From contig NZ_WING01000003.1 in assembly GCF_009793335.1 (NCBI RefSeq), positions 558,001 through 622,000 on the forward strand: a DNA stretch of 64,000 nt, given 5' to 3'. The translations under genes and the position numbers were made by a program. Origin of the DNA: Actinomadura sp. J1-007. Its GTDB lineage: Bacteria > Actinomycetota > Actinomycetes > Streptosporangiales > Streptosporangiaceae. The stretch's first letter is position 1, and the number at the start of each line of letters is the position of its first letter. This document shows, in pieces, positions 18,510 to 28,394 of this stretch. The notes under the pieces are model-generated. The model ran no database searches and was not told the origin of the DNA. It saw only the letters and a list, made by a program, of their open reading frames with translations.

Positions 18510-20033
18510 TCAGCCGATGGCGCGGTCGAGGCCGTCCCAGTACGGGGCGCGCAGGTCCTTCTTGAGGATCTTGCCGCTGGGGTTGCGGGGGAGCGCGTCC
18601 ACGAAGTCGACCGAGCGGGGGCGCTTGAACCCGGCGAGCCGCTCCCTGGCGTACGCGAGGATCTCCTCCTCGGTCGGGGACGCGTCCGGGCGGGCGACGA
18701 CGACGGCCTTGACCGTCTCGCCCCACCGCTCGTCGGGGACGCCGATCACCGCGACGTCCGCGATGCCGGGATGGGCGGCGAGGACCTCCTCGACCTCGAT
18801 CGGGTACACGTTCTCCGCGCCGGTGACGATCATGTCCTTGATCCGGTCGGTGAGGAACAGGTAGCCGTCGGCGTCGAGGTAGCCCGCGTCGCCGGTGCGC
18901 AGCCAGCCGTCCCCGGTGAGGAGCGCGGCGGTCTCGGCCGGGCGCGCCCAGTAGCCGGGGGTGTTCTGCGCCGAGCGGACGAGCACCTCCCCGACCTCGC
19001 CGGGCCCCCGGTCGCCCTCGCCCGCCGGGTCGGCGATCCTGACCTCCACCCAGTCGTACGGACGGCCCGCGGACCGCATCAGATGGGCGCGGGAGCCGCC
19101 GGGATCGTGGTCCTCGGGGTCGAGCTGCACGATCGCGCCGGTCGTCTCTGTCATGCCGTAGAGCTGGAACAGCGGGGCCCTGAAGGTCTCCAGCGCGGTC
19201 CGCAGCACTTCGGACGTGATCGGGGACGCGCCGTAGGTGATGGCGCGCAGCGCCGAGTAGTCGCGGTCGCGGGCGCCCGGCACCTGGCACATGAACTGGA
19301 GCACCGCCGGGACGATGAACGCGTTGGTGATCCGCTCTCGTTCGAACGTGTCGACCAGGGCGACCGGGTCGATGTCGCGGACCAGTACCTGGCGGCAGCC
19401 CGCGTACAGTCCGGCGAGCGCCCAGCCGGTGCCGCCGATGTGGAACAGCGGCATCGGGACGAGGCTCACGGCCGACCCGTCGAGCCGCCAGCGCCGCGCC
19501 ATCCGCTCCCCCACGGAGAAGTTGGCGTTGCTGAGCTGGACGCCCTTCGGGACGCCCGTCGTCCCGGACGTGTAGAGCTGCACGACGATGTCGTCCGGCT
19601 CGCCCGTGAAGCCCGGGTCGTCGGCCGGGTGCGCGGCGAGCCACGCCTCGTACCCGGGGCCCGTCACGACGGCGCGGCCCGGCAGGTCGTCCGCGAGCCC
19701 GGCGAACTCGGCGTCGAGGACGGTGACCTCCGCGCGCGCGTCGGCGACGATCGCGGTGATCTCGGCCGGGGTCAGCCGCCAGTTCACCGGGGCCGCGACC
19801 GCGCCGATCTTGGCCGCGCCGAACAGCACGTCGAAGTACTCCGGCGCGTTCCGCCCGACGTACGCGACGCGCGCGCCCGGCCCGAGCCCGGCGGCGAGCA
19901 GCGCCCGCGCGGCGCGGCTCGACCGCGCGTCGAGCTCGGCGTAGGTGACGGTGCGGCCGTCGCCGGTGACGGCGGGGGCCTCGCCCCGTTCGCGAGCATG
20001 GTCTCGGACGATCGACACGACCCGGTAGTCCAC
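18510..20033 (-). CDS. AMP-forming acyl-CoA synthetase (class I adenylate-forming ligase)
   Basis: 507 residues, full length and in one frame. Adenylation motifs are LYTSGTTGVPKGVQL (P-loop, about 165), YGMTETTG (about 295), GWLRTGDAGYLDADGYL (A7 region) and the lysine-bearing NPSGKILKKDLR near the C-terminus. The enzyme activates a carboxylic acid as acyl-AMP and transfers it to CoA. Substrate (medium- or long-chain fatty acid, or aromatic acid) is not clear. It stands alone between convergent and divergent neighbours. Confidence 0.92.
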   Translation of the reverse strand: MDYRVVSIVRDHARERGEAPAVTGDGRTVTYAELDARSSRAARALLAAGLGPGARVAYVGRNAPEYFDVLFGAAKIGAVAAPVNWRLTPAEITAIVADARAEVTVLDAEFAGLADDLPGRAVVTGPGYEAWLAAHPADDPGFTGEPDDIVVQLYTSGTTGVPKGVQLSNANFSVGERMARRWRLDGSAVSLVPMPLFHIGGTGWALAGLYAGCRQVLVRDIDPVALVDTFERERITNAFIVPAVLQFMCQVPGARDRDYSALRAITYGASPITSEVLRTALETFRAPLFQLYGMTETTGAIVQLDPEDHDPGGSRAHLMRSAGRPYDWVEVRIADPAGEGDRGPGEVGEVLVRSAQNTPGYWARPAETAALLTGDGWLRTGDAGYLDADGYLFLTDRIKDMIVTGAENVYPIEVEEVLAAHPGIADVAVIGVPDERWGETVKAVVVARPDASPTEEEILAYARERLAGFKRPRSVDFVDALPRNPSGKILKKDLRAPYWDGLDRAIG

Positions 20034-20326
20034 TCCGGCCCCTTCCGAACACCATTCGGCTCTGGTCCCGTGACCCTACCCACACCGCCGGACCGGCGGG
20101 AAGCACGCCGGGACGGCCCCGCGCACGTGACCGACATCACAAGCGCCATGACTGCGAGACAGGATCCACCATGACTCTGCGGCCCCACCCGGCTCCGAAT
20201 AGTGATCAATCCGAGACCTGCGCTGATTGAAAGATCCACCAAATCGGCGCAAGCTGTCCCCCACACTGGGAACGCCGCGAAACCCCCGCACCAGCCCCAC
20301 CCCATCGCCGACAGGACACGAACCCC

Positions 20327-20590
20327 ATGTTCGAGATCTGGGAGACCAGCGAACCCGCCAGGCTCATCAGCGACGCGGGCAGCCTCAAGGTCGCCCTGGA
20401 GAAGGTCGACACGATGTGCCGCCTCCGGCACGACCAGGCGCTGGCGCAGATCGGCCAGGTCCACGACGGCTACCACTTCGAGATCCGCGACGAGGCGGGC
20501 AAGGCCCTCGCGCGGCTCACCTACGTCCCCGACACCTCCCGCGCGTACCAGAGTGTCGTGGTGGAGGAGATGCGCGACAGCGCGTCCTGA
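20327..20590 (+). CDS. Small hypothetical protein
   Basis: 87 residues, no recognised family. The sequence is compact and alpha/beta in character (LKVALEKVDTMCRLRHDQAL, then YHFEIRDEAGKALARLTYV) with good actinobacterial codon bias. No signal or membrane segment. ATG 20327 is preceded by AGGA at a rather long distance. It lies alone between a divergent ligase and the AurF-like gene. Confidence 0.65.
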   Translation: MFEIWETSEPARLISDAGSLKVALEKVDTMCRLRHDQALAQIGQVHDGYHFEIRDEAGKALARLTYVPDTSRAYQSVVVEEMRDSAS

Positions 20591-20910
20591 CAGGCCGTCC
20601 GACACCTCACACCCTCGATGTGAACGGCGTGTTACGGCCATTCCACCCCGTGTCCGCCCCCGGCCATCTCGTCCGGGCCGCCGCGCCACACCCCCGGCGT
20701 CGCCGCAGTTCAATGACCCCCTCACCGCGTCCGCAGAGGGCACGGCGATGTTGACCGGTCGGTAGCCGCGTGCCTACGTTGACAGGCGTGCGGGCGTCCC
20801 CCTGACAGGCGCGCGCACCACGCGGTCAGGGCGCACCACACCCCACGCCAAGGCCCGGCGGTCCCCCCGCCGCGGCCCGCGTCCCCCTCCTCACGGTGAA
20901 GGGAACGGTC
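20591..20910. other. Intergenic region upstream of the AurF-like gene
   Basis: About 320 bp without a gene. It holds a promoter-like pair at 20751-20780 and a direct repeat TGACAGGCG (once after the -10 element, once about 25 bp later). I see no riboswitch or small gene. Confidence 0.5.
20751..20780 (+). promoter_or_regulatory. Sigma-70-type promoter for the AurF-like gene
   Basis: TTGACC at 20751-20756 and TACGTT at 20775-20780 are separated by 18 bp, close to the actinobacterial housekeeping consensus. Transcription would start near 20787, leaving a leader of about 125 nt before ATG 20911. Confidence 0.5.
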
Positions 20911-22206
20911 ATGCCCCGAGGGACGAACACGACCCGCGACGACCGGAAGCCCGAGCACGGCCGCGAGCAGCGAGACGACCCCGAGCCCACCCCCGCGCCG
21001 GCTCCCGAGCACACCCCTCCGGCGCGCGCGGCCGCTCAAGAACCCGCCGCAGACTCGCGCAACGCTCCCCCTCGTACAGACGCGCCAACAACGAATTTGC
21101 GCAAGGCACCGCCCCGTTCAGGGAAGCGATCGTCGAAACCGTCGCGCACGGCGTCACCACGAGGCACGCGCGACAATCGTCCGGCGCCTCGCCGCAGGGG
21201 CGTCCCTGAGGGACGAGCCGTTCGCGGCGTACGTGAGATCCGCGACGTACGACTCGTCGGAGACATCCCGGACGAGCGCCGCGAGCAGGACGCCGCCTAC
21301 GAGAAGACGCTGCGGCGACTGTCCAAGGCTTCGGTCAACAAGCATTGGGAGCCGTACACCGACATCCCCTGGGACGACGCCGAATGCGCGATCGATCCCG
21401 AGGACCCGCGCTGGATCCTGCCGAAAATGGACCCACTCGGGGCGCACCCCTGGTACCTCGCGCAGCCGGAGGCCGTCCGGGCGCGGATCGGCCTCTGGCG
21501 GCAGGCGAACGTGTGCAAGGTGGGGATGCAGTTCGAGAACCTGCTGAAGCGCGGGCTCATGACCTACGCCTACCGGCTCCCGAACGCCTCGGCCGAGTTC
21601 CGGTACATCTACCACGAGATGATCGAGGAAGGTCATCACGGCATGATGTTCCAGGAGTTCGTCAACCGCAGCGGCACTCCTGTGGAGGGGATGCCGCGAA
21701 TCGTCCGCCTCGTCGGTGAGCTCACCCAGCCGTTCAGCGTCCTCGCGCCCTCGCTGTTCTTCTTCTGGGTGCTCGCGGGCGAGGAGCCGATCGACCACGT
21801 CCAGCGGCGCATGCTGCGCGACGGCTCGGCACGCCACCCGCTGCTGACCAGGATCATGTCGATCCACGTGGCGGAGGAGGCGCGGCACATCTCGTTCGCC
21901 CACCAGTTCCTGCGGCGGCGCGTGCCGCGCATGGCGGCGCCGCAGCGGTTCGCGCTGAGCCTGGCGGTGCCGCCGTCGATGAAGCTGGGCGCGTGGTTCA
22001 TCCTCACCCCGCCCGCGGCGATGGGCCGCCGCTTCCAGATCCCCGACGACGTACTGCGGCAGACGTACTGGGGCGCCGACGACTCCCAGCGCCTGATCGC
22101 CCGCGCCGTGTCGAACGTACGCGACCTGTGCGCCGACATCGGCCTCATCAACCCCGTCAGCAAACAGATCTGGCGAGCCCTCCACATCTGGGACGACAAG
22201 GACTAA
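20911..22206 (+). CDS. AurF-like diiron oxygenase with long basic N-terminal extension
   Basis: Ferritin-like diiron protein of the AurF (p-aminobenzoate N-oxygenase) family. The metal-binding helices carry YHEMIEEGHHGMMFQEF and HVAEEARHISFAHQFLRRR, giving the paired E-x-x-H motifs, with earlier Glu in GMQFENLLKRG. The catalytic domain spans about residues 125-430. The first 120 residues are Arg/Pro/Thr-rich and disordered, with poor codon bias (several ACA, CCA, TTG), so translation may really start further in. ATG 20911 is given because GAAGGGAA precedes it and a promoter lies upstream. Such enzymes oxidise arylamines or act as hydroxylases. The substrate is unknown and no biosynthetic cluster surrounds it. 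Confidence 0.8.
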   Translation: MPRGTNTTRDDRKPEHGREQRDDPEPTPAPAPEHTPPARAAAQEPAADSRNAPPRTDAPTTNLRKAPPRSGKRSSKPSRTASPRGTRDNRPAPRRRGVPEGRAVRGVREIRDVRLVGDIPDERREQDAAYEKTLRRLSKASVNKHWEPYTDIPWDDAECAIDPEDPRWILPKMDPLGAHPWYLAQPEAVRARIGLWRQANVCKVGMQFENLLKRGLMTYAYRLPNASAEFRYIYHEMIEEGHHGMMFQEFVNRSGTPVEGMPRIVRLVGELTQPFSVLAPSLFFFWVLAGEEPIDHVQRRMLRDGSARHPLLTRIMSIHVAEEARHISFAHQFLRRRVPRMAAPQRFALSLAVPPSMKLGAWFILTPPAAMGRRFQIPDDVLRQTYWGADDSQRLIARAVSNVRDLCADIGLINPVSKQIWRALHIWDDKD

Positions 22207-22259
22207 CCCCCACCCGCCCCCCAGAGACCGGACCAACCCGAGCGCCAGCGAGCGTTAAG

Positions 22260-23137
22260 CATCGCCACCAGCAACGAACGACACAAACGGCAACGGGCAG
22301 CACGAGCGACCGCGGACGTTGGGTGGCGCGGAGAGCGCGAGCAATGGCAGGCGGTGGACGAACGACGCGCAGCAGCGGAAGGCTGGCGAACGGCAGGCAC
22401 CGCAAGCGGCGGCGTCCGGCAACGCGGCCGACAGACGACGCGGACGACGAGCGGCGGAGTCGGACGGCACCAACGGCGGACAGCGCGAATGGCGGCGAGC
22501 AGCACCAGCGACGGTGGACATTGGACAGTGCGGCGGCGCGGCGGCGCGGCGGCGCGGACGGCGCGAACGATGACGGGCGTCGGGCGTCGGGCGAACGGCG
22601 CGCGGCGGACAGCGCAAGCGGCGGCGGGAGTTCGGCAGCGCGGCCGACGGACGACGCGGACGATGCGCGGCGGGGTCGGACGGCACGAACGACGGACGGC
22701 GGGGTCGGTCGGCACGAACGGCGGACGGCGTGGGTAGCGGCGGACGGCGGGCAATGTGCGCACCGGCAGGCGGTAGGCACCGGCAGGCGGCGCGGGCCCC
22801 GGTAGGTGGCGGATGCCGCAGACGGCGGGCGTACTCAGGTCCGCTGCCGCCCGCCGCCCGCTGACACCGCCGCCGCTCGCCGTCCCGTGCCACCCGCTGA
22901 GCCCGCCGTTCCCCTGCCGGTCGCCGCCCGCTGAGCCCACTGCCGCCGCCACCCCTGTCCGCCCGCTGAGCCAACTGCCTCCCCGCGCCCCCGCCCCCTG
23001 AGCCCGGCGCCACCCGCCGTCCGTCACCTGCCCATCGTCCGCATGCGCCAGTCGTCCGCCCCCAGCGGCTCGGCGGCTCGACGGCGCGGCGACCGGCGGT
23101 CGGCAGGCCGGCGGTCGGCAGGCCGGCAGTCTGGCGG
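22260..23137. repeat. Degenerate GC-rich repeat region
   Basis: No gene is supported between 22207 and 23259. The first part (about 22300-22810) repeats variants of GGCGGACGGCGCGAACG, with a larger duplicated block: the segment beginning near 22424 (GCGGCCGACAGACGACGCGG) recurs near 22638 (GCGGCCGACGGACGACGCGG). T is rare here. After about 22830 the strand bias flips to C-rich, with repeated CCCGCTGAGCC. At 23093-23137 there are three copies of a 15-bp unit CCGGCGGTCGGCAGG. All frames are open in places, but only because of composition. Confidence 0.75.
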
Positions 23138-23259
23138 GTTCGTGGGGGCTGGGCGGGGTGGGTGGCGTGGGGGTGAACGCCTTGTCCTCTTGCTCACCCG
23201 CGGCGTCCGGAAGTGGCAGGATGCACGGACTGAAGCGCGTTCCGGGAGGGAGGCCCCGA

Positions 23260-24603
23260 GTGCGGAAGGCGTGGTGGAGGCCGGGTTTCGCGCCCGGTTC
23301 CGCACCGGCGAGCGGAGTGGAGGAGGCCGCCGAGGCGGCCTCGGCTCTGGTGGGAGAGGCGGTGCTCGCGCTCGCCCGCGCGGACGACGCTCTATTCCGG
23401 CACCGCGTGGACGGTCTCGCCGCGCCGCCGGAGCCCTCGGGGCGCCGTTCGCTGGACGCGGACGGGTGGCGGCGCGTCATAGACCAGGTTCTCCTCACCC
23501 GGCTGCGGGAGGGAGTCTCGGCCGCCTGGGACCGGGGCTGGCAGCCCGCCGACGTCGTACGGTTCACCGGGCGCAGGCGGGGCGCGCGGCATCAGCGCCT
23601 CGTCGTCGACGCGATCGCCTCCGAAATGCGCTCCTATTCGGCCGCGACGGTGGACGACCAGTGGCGCGAGCAGCTCGCCGCGCTCGGCGCCGAGGTGTGG
23701 TGGGACGGCGACGACCGGTACCTGGAATCGTGGCGCGATCGTGAGGAAATCAGCCGCGCCGACGTCATCGCCTGCGCCGTCGAACTCGTTCAGCTCCTGG
23801 GCGGCCTGCCGCTGCTGGCACGGATCGGTCCCCGGCCCGGGACCGTACGCGACGCGAGCGCGCCTCCGCCGGAGCCCGCGCGCGAGGTCGACCAGCGGAT
23901 GCTCGGCAAGGTCAGGGCGCTGCTGGCCAAGGCGGAATCGACGGAGTTCCCGGAAGAGGCGGAGGCGCTGAGCGCCCGCGCGCAGGAACTGATGGCGCGG
24001 CACAGCATCGACCACGCGCTGCTCGCCGCGGAGTCGGGATTTGCGAGCGAGCCGTGCGGGCGGCGCGTCGCCGTCGACAACCCGTACGACGCGCCGAAGG
24101 CGGTTCTGCTGACCGTGGTCGCCGAGGCCAACCGGTGCCGGGCCGTCTGGCACAGGGAGCTCGGGTTCTCGACGGTGCTGGGCTTCCCGGCGGACCTGGC
24201 GGCGGTGGAGATGCTGTTCACCTCGCTGCTGGTACAGGCGACGTCCGCGATGGTGCACGCGGGTCCCCGCAGGGACGCGCGGGGAAAATCGCGCACGCGC
24301 TCGTTCCGGCACGCGTTCCTCAACGCCTACGCGGCCCGCGTCGGGGAGCGGCTGCGTGAGGCGGCGGGCGAGGCGAGGGACCGGGCGGCGGCGGAGGGGG
24401 CCGGCGGAAAGGATCTGCTTCCCGTGCTGGCCGCGCGCGACCTGGCCGTCGATCAGGCCGTCGGCGCGCTGTTCCCCAATCTGTCCAGGGGCCGTGCCGG
24501 GTCGGTCTCCAACTACGAGGGCTGGGTGGCCGGGCGGGCGGCCGCCGACCTCGCCAGCCTCAACGGACGCTCCGAGGTCACCGAGGCGTTCCGCGGACGT
24601 TAG
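23260..24603 (+). CDS. DUF2786-domain protein
   Basis: 447 residues. The DUF2786 signature is clear in MLGKVRALLAKAESTEFPEEAEALSARAQELMARHSI (starting about residue 225). The N-terminal 200 residues are alpha-helical with Trp/Arg-rich patches, and the C-terminal part carries RRVAVDNPYDAPKAVLLTVVAEANRCRAVWH, common in this family. DUF2786 proteins have no established function and often occur in phage or mobile-element settings, but I see no other mobile gene here. GTG 23260 is chosen because GGGAGGGAGG lies 6 nt upstream. ATG 23221, in the same frame, has no ribosome site. Confidence 0.8.
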   Translation: MRKAWWRPGFAPGSAPASGVEEAAEAASALVGEAVLALARADDALFRHRVDGLAAPPEPSGRRSLDADGWRRVIDQVLLTRLREGVSAAWDRGWQPADVVRFTGRRRGARHQRLVVDAIASEMRSYSAATVDDQWREQLAALGAEVWWDGDDRYLESWRDREEISRADVIACAVELVQLLGGLPLLARIGPRPGTVRDASAPPPEPAREVDQRMLGKVRALLAKAESTEFPEEAEALSARAQELMARHSIDHALLAAESGFASEPCGRRVAVDNPYDAPKAVLLTVVAEANRCRAVWHRELGFSTVLGFPADLAAVEMLFTSLLVQATSAMVHAGPRRDARGKSRTRSFRHAFLNAYAARVGERLREAAGEARDRAAAEGAGGKDLLPVLAARDLAVDQAVGALFPNLSRGRAGSVSNYEGWVAGRAAADLASLNGRSEVTEAFRGR

Positions 24604-24981
24604 CGTTCTCGGGGTCCCCCGGGGGGCGAGGGGGACGACCGGACTCGTCGATGGTGTCGTTCCGTAAGCGATGACGTTACCCGGCGGCGTTACCGCCCTC
24701 CAGCGAGCGGTGCCGTCCGTTCGGGCGCGGCGTCCTCCGTTTCGTGACGGTGCGCCGCCCGCCGCGGTCTCGCCCATCCGTGCCCACTCCCAGTTCGTGG
24801 AACGATGCGACTCGTTCCGGCGCGGATGGTCGTCGCCTGCGCGGGCCCTCCGTTTCGTGCCGTTCCCGGCCGTTCCGGAGCCGTGAGGTCCGGTTCGGTC
24901 GGCGGCCTTACGGGCGGTGGCGATCGGCACGACGTTGTGCCGACCGTCCCGGCGCGGTGGTGCCGGGCGTCGCGGCGGCGG
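24604..24981. other. Intergenic region, nothing recognised
   Basis: About 380 bp between convergent genes. It contains CCTCCGTTTCGTG twice (near 24732 and 24849). No coding frame with normal codon bias, no clear terminator. Confidence 0.45.
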
Positions 24982-25194
24982 TCAGCCCTTCTTGCGCCTG
25001 GTGTTGCCGCCCCGGCCGCGCAGCGGCACGCCCGCCTCCTTGAGCACGTTGTAGATGAAGCCGTAGGACCGTCCGGTCTCGGCGGCCAGGTCGCGAATGC
25101 TCTCGCCCGCCGCGTAGCGCGGAGCGAGCTCCGCCGCAAGCTGCGTGCGCTCGGCACCGGTCACGCGGGTGCCTCTCGCCAGGGTGCGGGCCAC
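24982..25194 (-). CDS. Small helix-turn-helix protein
   Basis: 70 residues. A homeodomain-like helix-turn-helix is seen in ELAPRYAAGESIRDLAAETG followed by RSYGFIYNVLKEAGVPLRGRG, and a basic tail NTRRKKG ends the protein. This small conserved actinobacterial type resembles the DNA-binding part of resolvases and of Sigma-70 region 4-like proteins, and it presumably binds DNA. GTG 25194 has a strong AGGAGG 5 nt upstream, which fixes the start. It is single, between the glutamine amidotransferase gene and convergent DUF2786. Confidence 0.82.
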   Translation of the reverse strand: MARTLARGTRVTGAERTQLAAELAPRYAAGESIRDLAAETGRSYGFIYNVLKEAGVPLRGRGGNTRRKKG

Positions 25195-25360
25195 TGGTAC
25201 CTCCTGGGTCGGACGCTGGGCGGCGGGGCGGTCCCCGCAGCTCACAGCACTGTTGATCTACCCAAGGTACACATTCCCCACAAACCTCCCGCCAATGCCG
25301 CGCGAATCGTCACAAGAGCGGCCGATGCTGGTCTTTTCCACGGCGCTCGGCGTGTCGGAA

Positions 25361-26275
25361 CTAGACAGACGGTCTCGAAACGACCGCCATCCCCGCCGAT
25401 TCCGCCGTGAACGGAGGCCCGTCCGCCTCCGGCCCGCCGTTCCCGGCACCCTCGACCCCCTGGGAGGCCGCCTCGCGGAGCGAGAGGTCCGAACGGCGCA
25501 GCGGCAGGCGCGGCGGTACGAACGGGAACATCGAGGTCTCCTCGACGCCGTCCACGACGAGCAGCTCGCCCGGCCCGAGAGGCCGCCAGCCCGGATCGTC
25601 GTCCATGGGTTCGCTGGCCACGACGACGGCGGGCACCGAGCCGTACGCGTCGGCGGACGGCTCTTCCCCGCTCATCCCGCCGTCGCGCGGCGACAGCACC
25701 CACAGCTCGTTGGACTCCGGATAGCGCAGCGCCCACAGCCGTCCCGCCTCCGCGAGCAGGAAATTGAGGGAGAACAGCGGAAGTTCCGCGCCGATCCGCC
25801 GGACGGCCTCCACGATCCCCGCAGTCGTGTCGCCGTGCCGACGGATCTCCGCGGTGAGATACGCGAAGACCAGTTCCGAGTCGGTCTCCCCCACCACGGG
25901 CGCGCGGTCGATCTCACTCAGCCAGGACCGCATCGCGTCCTGCCCCTTCACGACCCCGTTGTGCGCGAACAGCCGGTCGTTCATCACGAACGGATGGCAG
26001 TTGCGCACCGTCAACCCTCCGACCGAGGCGTCCCGCACGTGCGCGACGAACGTGTGGGACACGACGTTGCGCGCGTGCAGGTCGAAATCGGCGTTCTCGA
26101 ACGCCGCGACCGGCGCCCGGTCGCGGATCGGCTCGCCACCGAGCGAGAACCAGCCGAGCCCCGCCCCGTGCTGCATCCGGTGGCTCTGCGCCCGCAGGCT
26201 GCTCGGCGCGTCCAGCAGCCAGCGCGAAGCCCTGACCCGCGGGCCTCCAGTACTCATACCGAACAGTCGGCACAT
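25361..26275 (-). CDS. Class II glutamine amidotransferase (Ntn hydrolase)
   Basis: 304 residues. Met is followed directly by the nucleophile Cys2 in MCRLFGMSTG, so removal of Met frees the catalytic N-terminus. Family motifs are HRMQHGAGLGWFS, SHTFVAHVRDASVGG, NCHPFVMNDRLFAHNGVV and GETDSELVFAYL. The group is like YafJ/EgtC, which hydrolyses gamma-glutamyl amides. No ergothioneine genes are nearby, so the substrate is unknown. The start is fixed by the Cys2 requirement and by GAGGGGCGAC upstream. An in-frame earlier start would put residues before the catalytic Cys. Confidence 0.9.
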   Translation of the reverse strand: MCRLFGMSTGGPRVRASRWLLDAPSSLRAQSHRMQHGAGLGWFSLGGEPIRDRAPVAAFENADFDLHARNVVSHTFVAHVRDASVGGLTVRNCHPFVMNDRLFAHNGVVKGQDAMRSWLSEIDRAPVVGETDSELVFAYLTAEIRRHGDTTAGIVEAVRRIGAELPLFSLNFLLAEAGRLWALRYPESNELWVLSPRDGGMSGEEPSADAYGSVPAVVVASEPMDDDPGWRPLGPGELLVVDGVEETSMFPFVPPRLPLRRSDLSLREAASQGVEGAGNGGPEADGPPFTAESAGMAVVSRPSV

Positions 26276-26429
26276 GCCGTCGCCCCTCACTCATATCGCC
26301 TCTGGCCCGAGAGCGCGGGGTGGTTCCAGGCGCAGGCAAGATCTTAACCGATGGTGACGGTGATTTTACCGACGGTCGCGACGGCGTGCGGGCGGTTACG
26401 GCAAGAAACAAGTACGTGACAGCCTGATG

Positions 26430-27226
26430 TCAAGACGGATTTTTCTCGGATACGCCCTTCGCGCCCGAGGTCCCATAGCACTCGTCCAGATAGTCCTGCC
26501 AGCTCTTGCGGCCGTTCGCGCCGTCCAGAGTGGTGAGATGCCCCTGGCGCTGCGTGCGTCCCGTCCTACCCATCAGCCACACCGGCATGATCGGCCGCCG
26601 CGAGCCCCTCGCACGCAGCCAGGCCCGCGCGTACTCGTCGAACGGCCTGACCTCCGGCCCGCCCAGCTCATCGACCGCGTAGCTCGGCCCGTGTCCGACC
26701 ATCGACACCAGCCCGTCCGCCACCTCCCCCGCGTCCACGACCTGCCAGGGCGTCCGGGCCGGGACCACGACCGGCCCCAGCCGGCTGAACGTCCGCAGCA
26801 TCCCCTCCGTGAACTCGGGGAACGGCGTGGCGCGCAGGATCGACCACGGCACCTGCCCCTCGACGACGAGTTCCTCGGCCTGCCGCTTGAACCGGAAGTA
26901 CCGGCTGGGCACGGTGCCGACGCCGACGATCGACACGTACACCAGGTGCCCCACCCCGCCTGCGCCGCCTCCCCGAGCAGCCGCCGCGTGCCCTGCACGT
27001 CCACGCGGGGGGTGTTCCACTTGTGCGGCGCGGACGCCAGATGGACGATCGCGTCCACCCCGTTGACGGCGGCCTCGAGCCCTTCGCCGGTCTCCAGATC
27101 CCCGCGCACGTCCCGCTCGGTCCGCGGCCGGCGCGTCAGGACGCGCACGGTGTGCCCGTCCTCCACCAGCCTCGGCACCGTCACCGTTCCCAGCGCCCCG
27201 GTCCCGCCCGTCACCAGGATGAGCAT
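26430..27226 (-). CDS. NAD(P)-binding SDR / NmrA-like protein, with frameshift
   Basis: Atypical short-chain dehydrogenase of the NmrA-like group. The dinucleotide motif is LVTGGTGALGTVTVPRL at the N-terminus, followed by HTVRVLTRRP and DAIVHLASAPHKWNTPRVDV. The frame then shifts near 26955 (CACCCCGCCTGCG), and the protein continues with GHLVYVSIVGVGTVP, WSILRATPFPEF and VVDAGEVADGLVSM to 26430. Together they give about 265 residues, the family length. These proteins often act as redox sensors or quinone reductases. ATG 27226 has GAGAGGA upstream. Confidence 0.83.
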
Positions 27227-27311
27227 CGCGTCCTCTCCTCACGTCCGTACGACCTCCAACTCACCCCCACAGACGCGTCCACGCCCCCAGAACGTGACAC
27301 GCTCCCGCGCG

Positions 27312-27335
27312 GTTATCCACAGAAGGCGATTCGAG
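27312..27335 (+). promoter_or_regulatory. Shared upstream element, copy 1 (contains a DnaA-box sequence)
   Basis: GTTATCCACAGAA, then GGC, then GATTCGAG. It is 61 bp before ATG 27397. The same element precedes the paralogue at 38551 (21 of 24 identical) and, on the minus strand, the gene starting at 32619. It includes TTATCCACA, the perfect E. coli-type DnaA box. Confidence 0.65.
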
Positions 27336-27396
27336 TCGACGCCCTTGGAGCGCTCGCAGATCCTGGTTGGCATCTCCGACGCCAGAAAGGGCGATC

Positions 27397-28394
27397 ATGT
27401 CCGCGACGCTCACGTTCCCCGTGCCGATGACGTCCACCTCACGCTTCGTCGTGGCGGGCCGGACGATCCCGAAGAACCTCCCCGCCCTCGCGATCACGCA
27501 CGCCACCGACGCGTACAGGTCGCACATCACCGGCCGCCTCGGCACTCCCCAGCTCGCCCTCGCCCGCGAACCCGCGGGCCTCCGCTGGGACCCCCGCCGC
27601 CTCAAAGCCGTCCATCCCCGACATCGCGCGGCCGAAGCGACACTGCACCGAGCCTGCGAGTTCGCGGTCGTGACCGCCTTCGGGCCGATCACCGACCAGC
27701 CGCGCGGAGTCCAGGTCGCGCGAGCCGCCGCGTACTCCCTGGCCAGGGCCATCGACGGCGTCGCCGCAGACCTCGTGACCGGGCACATCTTCTACACGGC
27801 CGACACCGAGGGCCTCTCCACCGAACGCGCGCGCTTCGTCCTCGCCGACCAATGGCTGGCCGACGCCCTGCCGCCGGTCCGCTCCAACGGCCGATGCACG
27901 GCCGCCGACCCGGACCAGGACCCGGAGGGCGTCAACGGCTGCTCATGCGTACGCCTGCTCACCTCCGGGCTCCGCCGCTTCGGCCTCCCCGAACTCGCGA
28001 TCAGCGACGTCGCCTGCCCCCACGACGTAGCGGCCCTCAACGTCCTGCGCACGACCGCCCGCCGCCTCCTCAGCGACCATTGGTCCTGGCTCGCCACCGG
28101 CCCCGCCACCCGCACGCGCGCCATGGACGCGAACCTCACCCTAAGCGCCACCGACTTCGACGGATTCTGGGGCTCCACACGACGAGACCACTCCCCAGCC
28201 CCCTCCTCGTTCCAGGTACGCCTCACCTCGATCACCCCCGCCTCCTCGCGATCACCCCACCGAACGACTTCCACGGCACGGTCAACGACTGGCTCTGGTC
28301 CGGCACCCTCCCCCCAGGCATGTACGACCTCCTCAGCTCCCCCGCCGACGAAGACCTACACCCCCTCGCCCACCAACCAACCCCAGCCCCGTAA
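27397..28394 (+). CDS. Unknown protein, paralogue of the protein at 38551-39453, with frameshift
   Basis: I recognise no family. The protein of about 330 residues aligns with the gene at 38551: both begin MS(A/V)T, both contain a Cys-rich centre here read as NGRCTAADPDQDPEGVNGCSC followed by LRRFGLPELAIS and ACPHDVAALNVLRTTARRLL, both reach FWG, and both end in NDWLW. The last part lies in another frame after a shift near 28235 (ATCACCCCCGCC), as shown by LLAITPPNDFHGTVNDWLW. No signal peptide or membrane helix. AAAGGG precedes ATG 27397. Expression probably depends on the shared element at 27312. Confidence 0.7.

Noticed and set aside
22300..23040. Several long open frames within the GC-rich repeat region
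   Set aside because: All frames on both strands are open at once, amino-acid content is almost all Arg/Ala/Gly/Pro, and no domain or ribosome site supports any of them.
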